A stretch of DNA of 64,000 nt from CAWEBF01 sp963807235 (GCA_963807235.1 CAWEBF010000011.1:8969-72968); one strand, 5' to 3'; shown: positions 26,435-35,301, numbered from the stretch's first letter. Notes: generated from the sequence alone by a model not told the origin. Numbers and translations: made by a program.

Positions 26435-27205
26435 CTACCGGATCGGGCCGAACATCACGATTTCGCCGGTCCGACTCGTGTCCTGCTCCGACACCCAGTT
26501 GAACCGCATCAGGTTCGGGCTGCTGGGAACCGGCAGCTTGGCTGTCATGACGTTGCGCCGGATCACGTCGCGATTCGCATTCGGCGGCGTGTCGATGTGG
26601 TTGATGTTGAACGTGATGGTGTCGCCGTCCACGCGTCCATCGATCATGGCCACGACGGCTGGCGTGCACGGGCCGCACACGAGTCCCCAGACCGTGCCGT
26701 CCTGGACGTTGAGGATCCAGTTCTGCTGCGCGACGCGCCCGGGTGATACCCAGCGCCCCTGGATCGCCGACGACCCCGCCGCGGCACCCGCGCTTGCTGG
26801 AGCCACTGGCGGAGGGGCGCTACCGAGCTCGAAGTCCTGGACGACGCGTTTCAACGAGACGGACGACGGAGCGGCGTTCGCGTCGGCCTCCGGACGCGAC
26901 GACAGCTTAAGAGCGTTGCGGGCCACCGATGCCTCTACGCGCTCGCGTCCGCCGGCGTTGCGGCGGATGAAGAAGCTGGCCTTGTCCGCGCCCACGACGC
27001 GGCCTTCCTCGATCCGGAACACGTTGGCGTGGTCGTCGCAGGGGCCGCAGACGATGCCGGTGAACCGATCCCCCGACACCTTGAAGATGTAGATTCGCGC
27101 CTGCGGGCCGTCGCCAGCGGTCCACGTCCCCGACAGAAGATCGGCGGCGTGGACGCTGGATGCCCAGCACACCACGAATGCAACGCAGAACGTGACGACC
27201 TTCAT
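26435..27205 (-). CDS. Exported protein with internal duplication and two V-C-G-P-C sites
   Basis: 256 residues. After a signal peptide (to V-H-A-A) come two copies of a small beta domain. Copy one runs G-T-W-T-A-G-D to about residue 95 and holds I-V-C-G-P-C-D-D. Copy two runs G-R-W-V-S-P-G to the end and holds L-V-C-G-P-C-T-P. Each copy has a tryptophan start, a V-S-G-D-R-F / V-Q-D-G-T-V turn before the cysteines, and an acidic G-R-V element after them. The C-x2-C pairs could form disulfides or bind a metal in the periplasm. I do not recognise a named family. Intact, convergent with the sulfotransferase gene. Confidence 0.65.
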   Translation of the reverse strand: MKVVTFCVAFVVCWASSVHAADLLSGTWTAGDGPQARIYIFKVSGDRFTGIVCGPCDDHANVFRIEEGRVVGADKASFFIRRNAGGRERVEASVARNALKLSSRPEADANAAPSSVSLKRVVQDFELGSAPPPVAPASAGAAAGSSAIQGRWVSPGRVAQQNWILNVQDGTVWGLVCGPCTPAVVAMIDGRVDGDTITFNINHIDTPPNANRDVIRRNVMTAKLPVPSSPNLMRFNWVSEQDTSRTGEIVMFGPIR

Positions 27206-27300
27206 GTCAGAGCCTCCTGTAGAGCCGGCACAAACACTACACCAAGTTCTTCAGTGTCAAACGGCATCCTCTTTGCGGCTTCACTCGTGGGGGTGGATTG

Positions 27301-27837
27301 ATGCGACTCGTCCATGGTCTGGTGGCTCTTCTGTTGCTGGCCTACCCGGGTAATGCGAGCGCCCAGCTTTTCGAACTGCATGGATCGGCCGGGCCCACGC
27401 TCGTCGATCGCGGCTACAGCCTGGCCGCCGGCGTTGGTTTCTCCCCGGCGTCGCCGATCGCTTTTGTGTTCGATGTCGAGCGGACGCACCTGTTCAGCCG
27501 CGTGAGTAGTGACGGACGAGGCGGCACGTTCGGCTTCCGTGGCGGCACGTTCACGCTGGCGTCTGTGCAGCTGCGCGTCGCGCCGCTGGGCCGCGATCGC
27601 GTCGGCCCGTATGGACTGGCCGGATTCGCGGCCGGCGAGTCGCGGCCGAACGTCAGCGACCTGTTCCCGGATCGCGTGACCAACGACGTCCGCGCATTTT
27701 TCTTTGGCGGCGGCATCCAGATGCCGCTGCAAAGTCAGGTCAGCCTGTTTGCGGACGGCCGGATGATGCTCGGGGACGAGCGCGGCGAGCTGCTTGCTGT
27801 CGCGCCCATCCGCGCCGGCGTCGCGTGGCGCTTCTGA
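27301..27837 (+). CDS. Small outer-membrane beta-barrel protein
   Basis: 178 residues with a signal peptide (to A-S-A-Q) and alternating hydrophobic/polar strands, ending in the outer-membrane signature R-A-G-V-A-W-R-F with terminal Phe. Looks like an eight-stranded OmpA/OmpW-type barrel. ATG at 27301 preferred over the TTG just before it. The TGA stop at 27835-27837 abuts the stop of the convergent VOC gene with no spacing. Confidence 0.75.
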   Translation: MRLVHGLVALLLLAYPGNASAQLFELHGSAGPTLVDRGYSLAAGVGFSPASPIAFVFDVERTHLFSRVSSDGRGGTFGFRGGTFTLASVQLRVAPLGRDRVGPYGLAGFAAGESRPNVSDLFPDRVTNDVRAFFFGGGIQMPLQSQVSLFADGRMMLGDERGELLAVAPIRAGVAWRF

Positions 27838-28662
27838 CTACTGCGCCGGCGGCCCGAGGGGCGCCCGCTGGACGATCTCGATGCGGGTCCCCCAGGGGTC
27901 GGTGATGTAGGTGATGGTGTTGCCGGCGGCCGACTTGCGGACCGGCTCGTCGAGCTTGATGCCCTCCGCCTGGATCTTCTTCACGACGGCGGCATGATCC
28001 CTGACGTCGAAGCCGATGTGATCGAGCACGCGCCCGCGCGTCGGCGCCTGTTTCGCATCGGCCCTGGCGAATCGGATCTGGGCGCCCGGCAGATCCACCA
28101 CCGGATTGTTGTTGCGCGTTCCCGGCGTTCCGCCGAAGGTCTTCGCGTACCACGCCTGGGCTTTGGCGATCTCGGCTTCGGGTAGAGATAAGTGCACGTG
28201 TTCGTGCCTGATCGGCACGCCCTGCGCCTTGTCCTCCAGGATCTCCATGCGCACGCCGTCGGGCGTCACCACGAACGCCTGGTCCAGCCGGTTGTTGTTG
28301 CCGGGCAGCACGTTCACGCCTGCCGCCTTCCATTGGGCGACGCGCTGTTGCACGTTGTCCACGGTGAAGCCGACGTGGTTCACCACCGAGCCCTCGGTGC
28401 CGCCATCGCCTTTCTCGGCTTGGAGAACCAGATTGATATAGACGCCGGGGAACATGACCAGCGGGTTGCCTCCGGGCATGAACAGTTTGCCGCCCATGGC
28501 CAGGAACAGCTTCTTGTTCGCCTCCACGTCCTTGGAGATGAGGTGCCAGTGCCCCATGGTCACGCCGACGTCGTTGAAGGGGGCCGGTTGCGCGGCCGCC
28601 GTCCCCGCGATCAGCGTCGAGGCGAAAAGGAAGGCCACAACGGTGCGGCTGCTTGTATCCAC
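27838..28662 (-). CDS. Exported VOC-family protein with two glyoxalase-like modules
   Basis: 274 residues. GTG at 28662 is preceded by GGAGGG at correct spacing and opens a signal peptide (T-V-V-A-F-L-F-A-S-T-L-I-A-G-T-A-A-A-Q). Module 1 starts M-G-H-W-H-L-I-S-K-D-V-E-A-N-K-K-L-F and includes N-H-V-G-F-T-V-D-N-V. Module 2 contains H-E-H-V-H-L-S-L-P, V-L-D-H-I-G-F-D-V-R-D-H and T-Y-I-T-D-P-W-G-T-R-I-E-I-V. Metal ligands (His, Glu) are therefore present in both halves. Periplasmic location is unusual for glyoxalase/dioxygenase-like enzymes. Substrate unknown. Confidence 0.85.
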   Translation of the reverse strand: MDTSSRTVVAFLFASTLIAGTAAAQPAPFNDVGVTMGHWHLISKDVEANKKLFLAMGGKLFMPGGNPLVMFPGVYINLVLQAEKGDGGTEGSVVNHVGFTVDNVQQRVAQWKAAGVNVLPGNNNRLDQAFVVTPDGVRMEILEDKAQGVPIRHEHVHLSLPEAEIAKAQAWYAKTFGGTPGTRNNNPVVDLPGAQIRFARADAKQAPTRGRVLDHIGFDVRDHAAVVKKIQAEGIKLDEPVRKSAAGNTITYITDPWGTRIEIVQRAPLGPPAQ

Positions 28663-28788
28663 GATTGCCCTCCAGTTGAACGGTTGTGCAGTACGGACAG
28701 GCTGGCAGAGCCTACCAGGAATCCGGCCGGCCGGGGTGATCGACTTGATTGTCATTCTGGCCAAGCCGGCCGTGCGCCCGAGCCACTC

Positions 28789-28802
28789 ATTACCGTGGTA
28801 AT
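28789..28802 (+). promoter_or_regulatory. Palindromic operator before the antitoxin gene
   Basis: ATTACC-GT-GGTAAT is a perfect six-base inverted repeat that ends eight bases before the antitoxin ATG. It overlaps a possible extended -10 (TG-G-TAATCT). AbrB/MazE-type antitoxins commonly repress their own operon from such a site; autoregulation is inferred. Confidence 0.6.
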
Positions 28803-28810
28803 CTAACCTC

Positions 28811-29074
28811 ATGCGCATCGCCGAATCGAAGGTGACCGCCCAGGGGCAGATCTCGGTGCCGGTGGAGGTTCGAAGGCGTCTGGGCATAGGCCCCGGCGCG
28901 GTGCTGCAGTGGGACGAGGCCGACGGCCAGATCGTGGTCCGTCGCCGCGGGCAATCCTCGACGAGCGACTTGCATCGGGCCGCCTTTCCCGATGGCAGGC
29001 CGGCGCGCCGCCCGCTGGCCGAGCTGAAGGAGGGCCTGCGACGGCACGCCAGGGCTCGGCATGCGCGCCGTTGA
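28811..29074 (+). CDS. AbrB/MazE-type (SpoVT-AbrB fold) antitoxin
   Basis: 87 residues. The swapped-hairpin DNA-binding domain occupies residues 1-45: S-K-V-T-A-Q-G-Q-I-S-V-P-V-E-V-R-R-R-L-G-I and G-A-V-L-Q-W. The Arg/Ala-rich tail would wrap the toxin. Its 3' end overlaps the PIN toxin start by 14 bases, the usual antitoxin-first layout. A palindrome sits directly upstream. Confidence 0.9.
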   Translation: MRIAESKVTAQGQISVPVEVRRRLGIGPGAVLQWDEADGQIVVRRRGQSSTSDLHRAAFPDGRPARRPLAELKEGLRRHARARHARR

Positions 29075-29441
29075 CACCAACGTGCTCGTGCGTCTCGTGG
29101 CGCACGACGACGACCGTCAACTGAGAGCCGCGGAGCGGTTCATCGAACGGGGAGCGTGGGTGCCGCTGCTGGCCTTGGCAGAAGCTGTTTGGGTCCTCGA
29201 GAGTGTCTACCGACGCACCCCCCTCCGGATTGCAGCAGCGGTCGAAGCACTGCTCCAGCACGATCGGTTGACCGTCCAGGACGCCGAAGTCGCGGCAGCC
29301 GCGCTGGCGACGTTTCGTTCGCGTCCAACGGTTAGCTTCAGCAACTGCCTGATGCTGGAGTCGGCCAGAAAGGCCGGACACGTGCCTCTCGGCACGTTCG
29401 ACGCCCGGCTGGGGCGACTGGACGACACACAAAGAATCTAG
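29061..29441 (+). CDS. vapC: VapC-like PIN-domain protein with an Asp-to-Asn change at a catalytic position
   Basis: 126 residues, full PIN length. Acidic residues Asp5 (R-A-V-D-T-N-V-L-V-R), Glu41 (L-A-L-A-E-A-V-W-V-L-E) and Asp115 (G-T-F-D-A-R-L) are in place. The third conserved acid, normally in F-x-D-C-L, reads F-S-N-C-L-M-L-E, with asparagine. PIN toxins need this acid to hold magnesium for RNA cleavage, so this one may be weak or inactive. The change is a single base (AAC for GAC), so a consensus error is also possible. Partner antitoxin overlaps upstream. Confidence 0.88.
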   Translation: MRAVDTNVLVRLVAHDDDRQLRAAERFIERGAWVPLLALAEAVWVLESVYRRTPLRIAAAVEALLQHDRLTVQDAEVAAAALATFRSRPTVSFSNCLMLESARKAGHVPLGTFDARLGRLDDTQRI

Positions 29442-29452
29442 GGCCTCGGGTG

Positions 29453-29761
29453 TCAGTGGAGCCGATGCTGCAGATCCTCGGCGTGCTGGCTGGCGCGGAA
29501 CTCGACGATACGGACATCCGCCAGCCCGTGTGCGCAGAATGGGTCCTCGCGCATGATCGCCTCCACGCCCGCGCGGTCGGTGCCGGTGGCGATGATGATG
29601 CCGCCGTCGCGTGGAATCTTGCGGCCGGAGATCAGGAAGCGCCCGGCCGCGTAGTGCTTCTTCAGGAACGCCATGTGCGACTTCATGTGGGCGTCGATCC
29701 GGTCGAGCGGCGCCTTGTAGAGCAGTTCCACGACGAACAGCGACACCGTTCCTGACTTCAT
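29453..29761 (-). CDS. YciI-family protein
   Basis: 102 residues with the ferredoxin-like YCII fold: R-I-D-A-H-M-K-S-H-M-A-F-L-K-K-H-Y-A-A-G-R-F at the helix with the conserved His, L-I-S-G-R-K-I-P-R-D-G-G-I-I-I-A, and D-P-F-C-A-H-G-L-A-D-V-R-I-V-E-F. The His-Asp pair is the proposed active site; reactions are unknown for most members. Convergent with the toxin gene, 11 bases apart. Confidence 0.88.
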   Translation of the reverse strand: MKSGTVSLFVVELLYKAPLDRIDAHMKSHMAFLKKHYAAGRFLISGRKIPRDGGIIIATGTDRAGVEAIMREDPFCAHGLADVRIVEFRASQHAEDLQHRLH

Positions 29762-29926
29762 CGGTCCAGTCTAGTAGCGAGTCTTTGGTCGAGTTGGGTC
29801 CAGGACTTCGCGTGCGAACTGCGCGGTTCGACCCGTCTTCGCCAGCCGTAAGTTCAACCGGGAATTGATCTTGTCCCCGCCGAGTCCCACCGGCTACACT
29901 TCCTGTGGATTCGTGTCGATCGATAT

Positions 29927-32392
29927 ATGAATCGAGGGATGAGATCCGCCTTCTGGACGGTTGGAGCGCTGTTCTGCCTGGTCCTGGCCAGTGGTTCCCG
30001 GCCGGAGGGGCGAGGGCAGGCTCCTGCCACACCGCCAGCGAGCCCGCAGCAGGTGCTGATCAACCAGTACTGTCTCGGCTGCCACAACGACAAGGCCAAG
30101 ATCGGCGGCCTGTCGCTGAACGACTTCAACCCCGACGCGGCCAACCAGCACGCCGAAGTGGCGGAGAAGGTCATCCGCAAGCTGCGCGGCGGCCTGATGC
30201 CGCCGGCCGGCGTCCGGCGCCCGGATGGCAAGGCCGCGGCCGAGTTCGTGTCGTTCCTCGAAACGAAGATCGACGCCGCTGCTCCGCGCAGCGGCATCGC
30301 CGGACGCGTGCCCCTGCGCCGGCTGAACCGCCGCGAGTATCAGTACGCCGTCCGCGACCTGCTGGGCCTCAACATCGACGCCACCGCCTGGCTGCCCGAC
30401 GACAACGTGAAGGGCAACTTCGACAACAACGCGGCCGCACTGCAGGTGTCGCCCAACTTCATCGACCAGTACATCTACGCCGCGCGCGCGGTGGCGGTGG
30501 AGGCGATTGGCAACCTGAAGGCGCCGGCCGAGACGATCACCTACGGCGACGTGGCCAACATGGTGATTCCCCTGCCGCCGGACGGCGCTGACGGCGGCGG
30601 CCGGCAGCAGCATCGCCTGGAGGGGATGCCGTTCGGCACCCGCGGCGGCTTCCTGGTCGAGCACAACTTCCCGGCCGATGGCGAGTACGAGCTGACCATC
30701 GGCGACATGGCGCTGGCGCGCGAAGTGCCGCGGATGGAGTTCGAGAACACGGTGATCGCGCTCCTGGACGGCAAGGAGTTCTACCGCACCAACATCGGCG
30801 GGGAAGCGGACCACAAGAACATCGACCAGAAGCTCGATCCGGCGGTGGAGGAGATCAACGGGCGGCTGCGCAAGATTCGCTTCAAGACCACCGCCGGCCA
30901 GCACAAGCTGGGCATCACCTTCCTGCACCGCAGCTTCGCCGAAAGCGACGAGCGCACGCGGACCATCGCGCTCGAAGGCGGGCAGGAGCGCATCCAGGCC
31001 GCGCACGCGCTCCAGATCCGCGGGCCGCTGTCGGTGACCGGCATCAGCCAGTCGTCGAGCCGGTCGAGGATTTTCGTTTGCTTGCCGAAGGCGCCGCGCG
31101 AAGAACTCGCATGCGCGAATCGCATCGTCGAGAACCTGGCGCGGCGCGCCTTCCGGCGCCCGGTGACGGCCGAGGACGTGAACCCGCTGATGGCGTTCTA
31201 CAAGGCGGGCTCGGCGACCGGCGGCTTCGACGGCGGCATCCGCGACGTGGTCAGCGCGGTGCTGGCCAGCCCGCATTTCCTGTATCGCGCCGAAGCCGCG
31301 GACACGGCCGGCGGCACGCGCACGCTGAACGACCTGGAGCTGGCCTCGCGCCTGTCCTTCTTCCTGTGGAGCAGCGTGCCGGACGAGGAGCTGCTGAAGG
31401 CCGCCTCCGACGCGCGCCTGAGCAACCCGGACGTGCTGGCCGCGCAGGTCACGCGGATGCTGGCCGACTCGCGAGCCAAGTCGTTGAGCGACGACTTCGC
31501 CTTCCAGTGGCTGCACATCGCCAAGCTGGACGAGATCACGCCGGACCGCACGCAGTTTCCGCACGCCAGCGGCCTGCTGGATCCGCGCGGTCTGCTGAAG
31601 GAGGAGCTGCGCCTCTTCCTCGACAGCGTGCTGCGCAGCGACCGCAGCGTGTACGACCTGCTGACGGCGGACTACACGTTCCTGAACGAGCGGCTGGCGA
31701 TGCACTACGGCATCCAGACGGTGAAGGGCGCCCACTTCCGCCGCGTCACGCTGGACAACCCGGCACGCCAGGGCCTCCTGGGCAAGGGCGCCATCCTGAT
31801 GATGACGGCGTATCCGAACCGCACGTCGCCCGTGCTGCGCGGCGCGTGGATCCTGGACCGCCTGCTGGGCACGCCGCCGGCCGATCCGCCGCTCGAAGTG
31901 CCGTCGCTGCCGGAGAATCGGCGCGGCCAGCCGGCGCGTACGCTGCGGGCCAGGCTCGAGGAGCACCGCGCCAAGCCGACCTGCTTCGCCTGCCACGGCG
32001 TGATGGATCCGCTGGGGCTGGCGCTCGAGAACTTCAACGCCGTGGGGCAGTACCGCGCCAACGACCCCGACACGCTGGCCCTGATCGACACCGGCGGTCA
32101 GCTGCCGGACGGGACACCGGTCAAGGGGCCCGACGATCTGCGCCGCCAGCTGGTGTCGCGGCCGGATCAACAGTTCGTGCAGGCGCTCACGGAGAACCTG
32201 ATGACCTACGCGCTTGGCCGCACGATCGACTATCGCGACATGCCCACGGTGCGCCGCATCGTGCGTCAGGCGGCGACGGACAACTATCGTTTCAAGGCGA
32301 TCGTGATGGGCGTGGTGTCCAGCGACGCCTTCCGCAAGCGCGAAGCCGGGGAGAACGGCCCGGCCGCCACGCAAACAGCGTCGATCCAGTGA
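29927..32392 (+). CDS. DUF1592/DUF1588/DUF1585-type exported haem-binding protein
   Basis: 821 residues in one intact frame. After a signal peptide, an N-terminal cytochrome-like module has C49-L-G-C-H53. The set of domains typical of planctomycete/acidobacterial DUF1587-DUF1592-DUF1588-DUF1585 proteins follows: R-R-L-N-R-R-E-Y-Q-Y-A-V-R-D-L-L-G, A-R-R-A-F-R-R-P-V-T near residue 405, A-S-R-L-S-F-F-L-W-S-S-V-P-D, then P-T-C-F-A-C-H-G-V-M-D-P-L-G-L-A-L-E-N-F, and the end T-Y-A-L-G-R. Function is not established; redox activity is suspected from the haem sites. First of a three-gene unit with the DUF1552 protein (16-base gap) and the ankyrin protein. Confidence 0.92.
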   Translation: MNRGMRSAFWTVGALFCLVLASGSRPEGRGQAPATPPASPQQVLINQYCLGCHNDKAKIGGLSLNDFNPDAANQHAEVAEKVIRKLRGGLMPPAGVRRPDGKAAAEFVSFLETKIDAAAPRSGIAGRVPLRRLNRREYQYAVRDLLGLNIDATAWLPDDNVKGNFDNNAAALQVSPNFIDQYIYAARAVAVEAIGNLKAPAETITYGDVANMVIPLPPDGADGGGRQQHRLEGMPFGTRGGFLVEHNFPADGEYELTIGDMALAREVPRMEFENTVIALLDGKEFYRTNIGGEADHKNIDQKLDPAVEEINGRLRKIRFKTTAGQHKLGITFLHRSFAESDERTRTIALEGGQERIQAAHALQIRGPLSVTGISQSSSRSRIFVCLPKAPREELACANRIVENLARRAFRRPVTAEDVNPLMAFYKAGSATGGFDGGIRDVVSAVLASPHFLYRAEAADTAGGTRTLNDLELASRLSFFLWSSVPDEELLKAASDARLSNPDVLAAQVTRMLADSRAKSLSDDFAFQWLHIAKLDEITPDRTQFPHASGLLDPRGLLKEELRLFLDSVLRSDRSVYDLLTADYTFLNERLAMHYGIQTVKGAHFRRVTLDNPARQGLLGKGAILMMTAYPNRTSPVLRGAWILDRLLGTPPADPPLEVPSLPENRRGQPARTLRARLEEHRAKPTCFACHGVMDPLGLALENFNAVGQYRANDPDTLALIDTGGQLPDGTPVKGPDDLRRQLVSRPDQQFVQALTENLMTYALGRTIDYRDMPTVRRIVRQAATDNYRFKAIVMGVVSSDAFRKREAGENGPAATQTASIQ

Positions 32393-32408
32393 CCGGAGGA
32401 CTCTAGTC

Positions 32409-33689
32409 ATGTTTCTGACTCGTAAGCACCTCTCGCGGCGGACCGTCCTGAAGGGCGCCGGTGCGACCTTTGCCCTGCCGCTGCTGGACGCCATGGTGCC
32501 GGCGGGCACGGCGCTGGCGCAGACCGTCGCGGCAGCCGCCCCGCGCCTGGGCTTCGTCTACTTCCCGCACGGCGCGCTGCAGGATCAGTGGCAGCCGACC
32601 CGCACCGGCCGCAATCCCGACTTTCCGTTCATCCTCGAGCCGCTGGAGCCGGTGCGCGAGTACGTCACGGTGGTCAGCGGCCTGCGCAACAAGGGTGGGG
32701 AGAGCAACAGCCCGCACGGCATCATCGAGGAGACGTGGCTCAACTGCGTGGGCCCGCGCCAGCGCAACGCCAAGACCGGCATCGGCGTCTCGGTGGATCA
32801 GATCGCGGCGCGGCACCTTGGCAAGGACACGCCGCTGCCGTCGCTGGAGCTGTGCGGCGAGCCGGGCGGCATGATCTCGTTCCGCACGCCGGACCAGCCG
32901 CTGCCGCTTGAAAGCAACCCGCGCAAGGTGTTCTTCGGCATGTTCGGGCAGGGCGACACGCAGGAAGAACGCAAAGCCATCCTGAACACCACGAACAGCT
33001 TGCTGGACTACGTGCGCGACGCGACGGCCAGCCTGAACCGCAAGCTGGACGTGGCCGACCGGGCGCGCGTGAGCGACTACCTGGATTCGGTGCGCGAGAT
33101 CGAGCTGCGCGTGCAGAAGCTGGAGCAGAACGCCAACTCGATGGAGCTGCCGGGCGCGCCGCTGGGGCCGCCGGAGGACTTCGGGGAGCTCCTGGGCGTG
33201 CAGTTCGAGATGATGGCGCTGGCCTGGCAGACCAACCGGACGAAAGTGGCCTCGATCAAGATGGTCGAGGAAGCCAGCATGCGGACGTATCCGAACCTGG
33301 ACGTCCACGAGGCGTTCCACCCGACCTCGCACTGGGGCGGGTTCCCGGACCGCATCGCCAACCTGCGGAAGATTCAGAACTACCACACCGAGCTGTTCGC
33401 GCGGTTCGTCAAGCGCCTCAAGGGGATGCCGGAAGGCAACGGCACGGTGCTCGACAACGCGATCATCCTGTTCGGCAGCAACATGGCCAACAGCGACGCC
33501 CACAACAACGATCCGCTGCCGCAGGCGCTCATCGGCAAGGGCGGCGGGCTGAAGGGCAACCAGCACCTGCACTTCCCGCAGGACACGCCGCACGCCAACA
33601 TCCTGGTGACGATGCTGCACCGCGCGGGCGTGCCGGCGCAGGACTACGAGAAGTTCGCCGACAACACCGGCGTCATCACGGAAGCATGA
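32409..33689 (+). CDS. DUF1552 family Tat-exported protein
   Basis: 426 residues. Tat motif S9-R-R-T-V-L-K-G-A-G followed by A-L-P-L-L-D-A-M-V-P-A-G-T-A-L-A-Q. The DUF1552 body includes R-L-G-F-V-Y-F-P-H-G-A, V-V-S-G-L-R-N-K, S-P-S/L-E-L-C-G-E, S-L-N-R-K-L, and C-terminal L-D-N-A-I-I-L-F-G-S-N-M-A-N-S-D-A-H. The family always travels with DUF1592-type proteins; the reaction is unknown, though a sulfatase/alkaline-phosphatase-like relationship has been suggested from its tail. Overlaps the ankyrin gene by ATGA. Confidence 0.92.
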   Translation: MFLTRKHLSRRTVLKGAGATFALPLLDAMVPAGTALAQTVAAAAPRLGFVYFPHGALQDQWQPTRTGRNPDFPFILEPLEPVREYVTVVSGLRNKGGESNSPHGIIEETWLNCVGPRQRNAKTGIGVSVDQIAARHLGKDTPLPSLELCGEPGGMISFRTPDQPLPLESNPRKVFFGMFGQGDTQEERKAILNTTNSLLDYVRDATASLNRKLDVADRARVSDYLDSVREIELRVQKLEQNANSMELPGAPLGPPEDFGELLGVQFEMMALAWQTNRTKVASIKMVEEASMRTYPNLDVHEAFHPTSHWGGFPDRIANLRKIQNYHTELFARFVKRLKGMPEGNGTVLDNAIILFGSNMANSDAHNNDPLPQALIGKGGGLKGNQHLHFPQDTPHANILVTMLHRAGVPAQDYEKFADNTGVITEA

Positions 33690-35248
33690 AGACGCAGGAA
33701 AGCCGGCTTCGGGCTCCGGGCTCCAGGCTCCAGGCCGGCAGGGCGATCGTCGCGCTTCTTGCCGTTGCGCTGCTGGTCCCGGACGTGTCGCTGGCCCAGG
33801 CGCAGCGCGCGAAAGTGGACGTGAATCGCCAGCAGGTGGACGGCAGCACGCCGCTGCAGTGGGCGGTCTACAAGGGCGACGTCGCCGAGGTGAAGCGCCT
33901 GCTGCGGGCCGGCGCCAAGGTGGGGCAGGCCAACAACTACGGCGCCACGCCGATGAGCCTTGCCGCCGAAGTGGGCAACACCGAGATGCTGAAGGTGCTG
34001 CTCGAGGTGGGCGCGGACGTGGAGTCGCCCAACGCGGACGGCATGACGGCGCTCCTGGCGGTGTCCCGCACGGGCATCGTCGAAGCCGCGAAGCTGCTGC
34101 TGGACCGCGGTGCCAAGGTGGATGCGAAGGAGAAGTGGGGCGGGCAGACGCCGCTGATGTGGGCGTCGGCGCGCCGGCATCCGGCGATGATGCAGCTGCT
34201 CATCTCCAAGGGCGCGGACGTCAACGCGGCCTCGATCGACCGCGACTACCAGCGGCACGTGACGGCCGAGGGGCGTCCCAAGAGCCTGGACAGCGGCGGG
34301 CTGACGCCTTTGCTCTACGCCGCGCGCGAGAACTGCATGGCGTGCGTGGACGTGCTGGTGAAGGCCGGCGCGGACATCGACCTGCCGGATCCGGACGGCG
34401 TGACGCCGCTGCACGTGGCGGTCATGAACGCCAACTGGGACCTGGCGAAGCAGCTGATCGCGGCCGGCGCGGACGTCAACCAGTGGGACATCTACGGCGA
34501 GGCGCCGCTCTTCACGGCGGTCAACCAGCGCACGCGCATCGACGGCGGGCGCGCGTCCATCGATCCGATCAACCAGGCCACGGGGCTGCAGATCGTGGAG
34601 CTGCTGCTCGAGAAGGGCGCTGACCCCAATCAGCAACTGTTCTTCAAGCCGGCCAACGCGCGTGGCGTGGTGATGACGCGGGGCACCACGCCGCTCATTC
34701 GCGCGGCGGTGAACGCCGATGCGGAGGTGGTGAAGCTGCTGCTCGCGAAGGGCGCGGACGCGACGATTGCCACGGCGGACCGGCAGACGCCGATCCACGG
34801 GGTGCTGGCGGGCCGCGCGCCGGAGCCGCAGGCGCTGGAACTCATCCGCACTTTCCAGAAGGCCGGCACGGACGTGAACGTCGTCGCGCTGATTCACCAT
34901 CAGGAAGAGGTGCGCGGCGGCACGGCGCTGCACTACGCCGTCCGCAAGCGCTACAAGACGGTGATCAAGGAGCTCGCGTCGTTCGGCATCAACGTCAACG
35001 CGGTCGATCAGGACGGCCTGACGGCGCTGGACTACACGCAGTCCCGCGGCTTCATGCCGTTCATGGCGCTGCAGACGCCGCTCTACAAGGACGAAGCGGC
35101 GCTCCTGCGCGAGCTGGGCGCCACCAAGCTCCTGGAGAAGAGCCCGATGTGGCCGGTGCTGGGGCCGCCCCAGGGCGTGTGGGCGGACATCTGGCCGGTG
35201 GGCGAGCCGCGGGTGCACGCGCCGATCTACAAGCGCGGCACCGACTAG
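33686..35248 (+). CDS. Exported ankyrin-repeat protein
   Basis: 520 residues; signal peptide to S-L-A-Q. About ten ankyrin repeats run from residue 45 to 465, with the regular G-x-T-P-L-x-x-A and L-L-x-x-G-A-x-V turns (for example D-G-S-T-P-L-Q-W-A-V, G-G-Q-T-P-L-M-W-A, D-G-V-T-P-L-H-V-A-V). Between repeats are longer insertions near residues 190 and 310. It should serve as a binding scaffold in the periplasm. The ATGA overlap with the DUF1552 gene shows tight coupling. The three-gene order is recurrent in Acidobacteriota as far as I recall. Confidence 0.92.
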   Translation: MKTQESRLRAPGSRLQAGRAIVALLAVALLVPDVSLAQAQRAKVDVNRQQVDGSTPLQWAVYKGDVAEVKRLLRAGAKVGQANNYGATPMSLAAEVGNTEMLKVLLEVGADVESPNADGMTALLAVSRTGIVEAAKLLLDRGAKVDAKEKWGGQTPLMWASARRHPAMMQLLISKGADVNAASIDRDYQRHVTAEGRPKSLDSGGLTPLLYAARENCMACVDVLVKAGADIDLPDPDGVTPLHVAVMNANWDLAKQLIAAGADVNQWDIYGEAPLFTAVNQRTRIDGGRASIDPINQATGLQIVELLLEKGADPNQQLFFKPANARGVVMTRGTTPLIRAAVNADAEVVKLLLAKGADATIATADRQTPIHGVLAGRAPEPQALELIRTFQKAGTDVNVVALIHHQEEVRGGTALHYAVRKRYKTVIKELASFGINVNAVDQDGLTALDYTQSRGFMPFMALQTPLYKDEAALLRELGATKLLEKSPMWPVLGPPQGVWADIWPVGEPRVHAPIYKRGTD

Positions 35249-35301
35249 TTCCCTGATGTCGCTCGGGTCAGCCATGGAAGCTCGCGGCGCCGTCCGATAC
35301 T

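Noticed and set aside
26435..27205. Thioredoxin-like function from the C-G-P-C motifs
   Set aside because: The surroundings are beta-rich with no W-C-G-P-C context and no following helix, so the match is only to the four residues.
29894..32509. Very long open frame (871 codons) on the minus strand over the DUF1592 gene
   Set aside because: It is a mirror of the sense gene in GC-rich DNA: high His/Arg/Val repeats, no domain, no ribosome site, and the plus-strand gene is clearly real.
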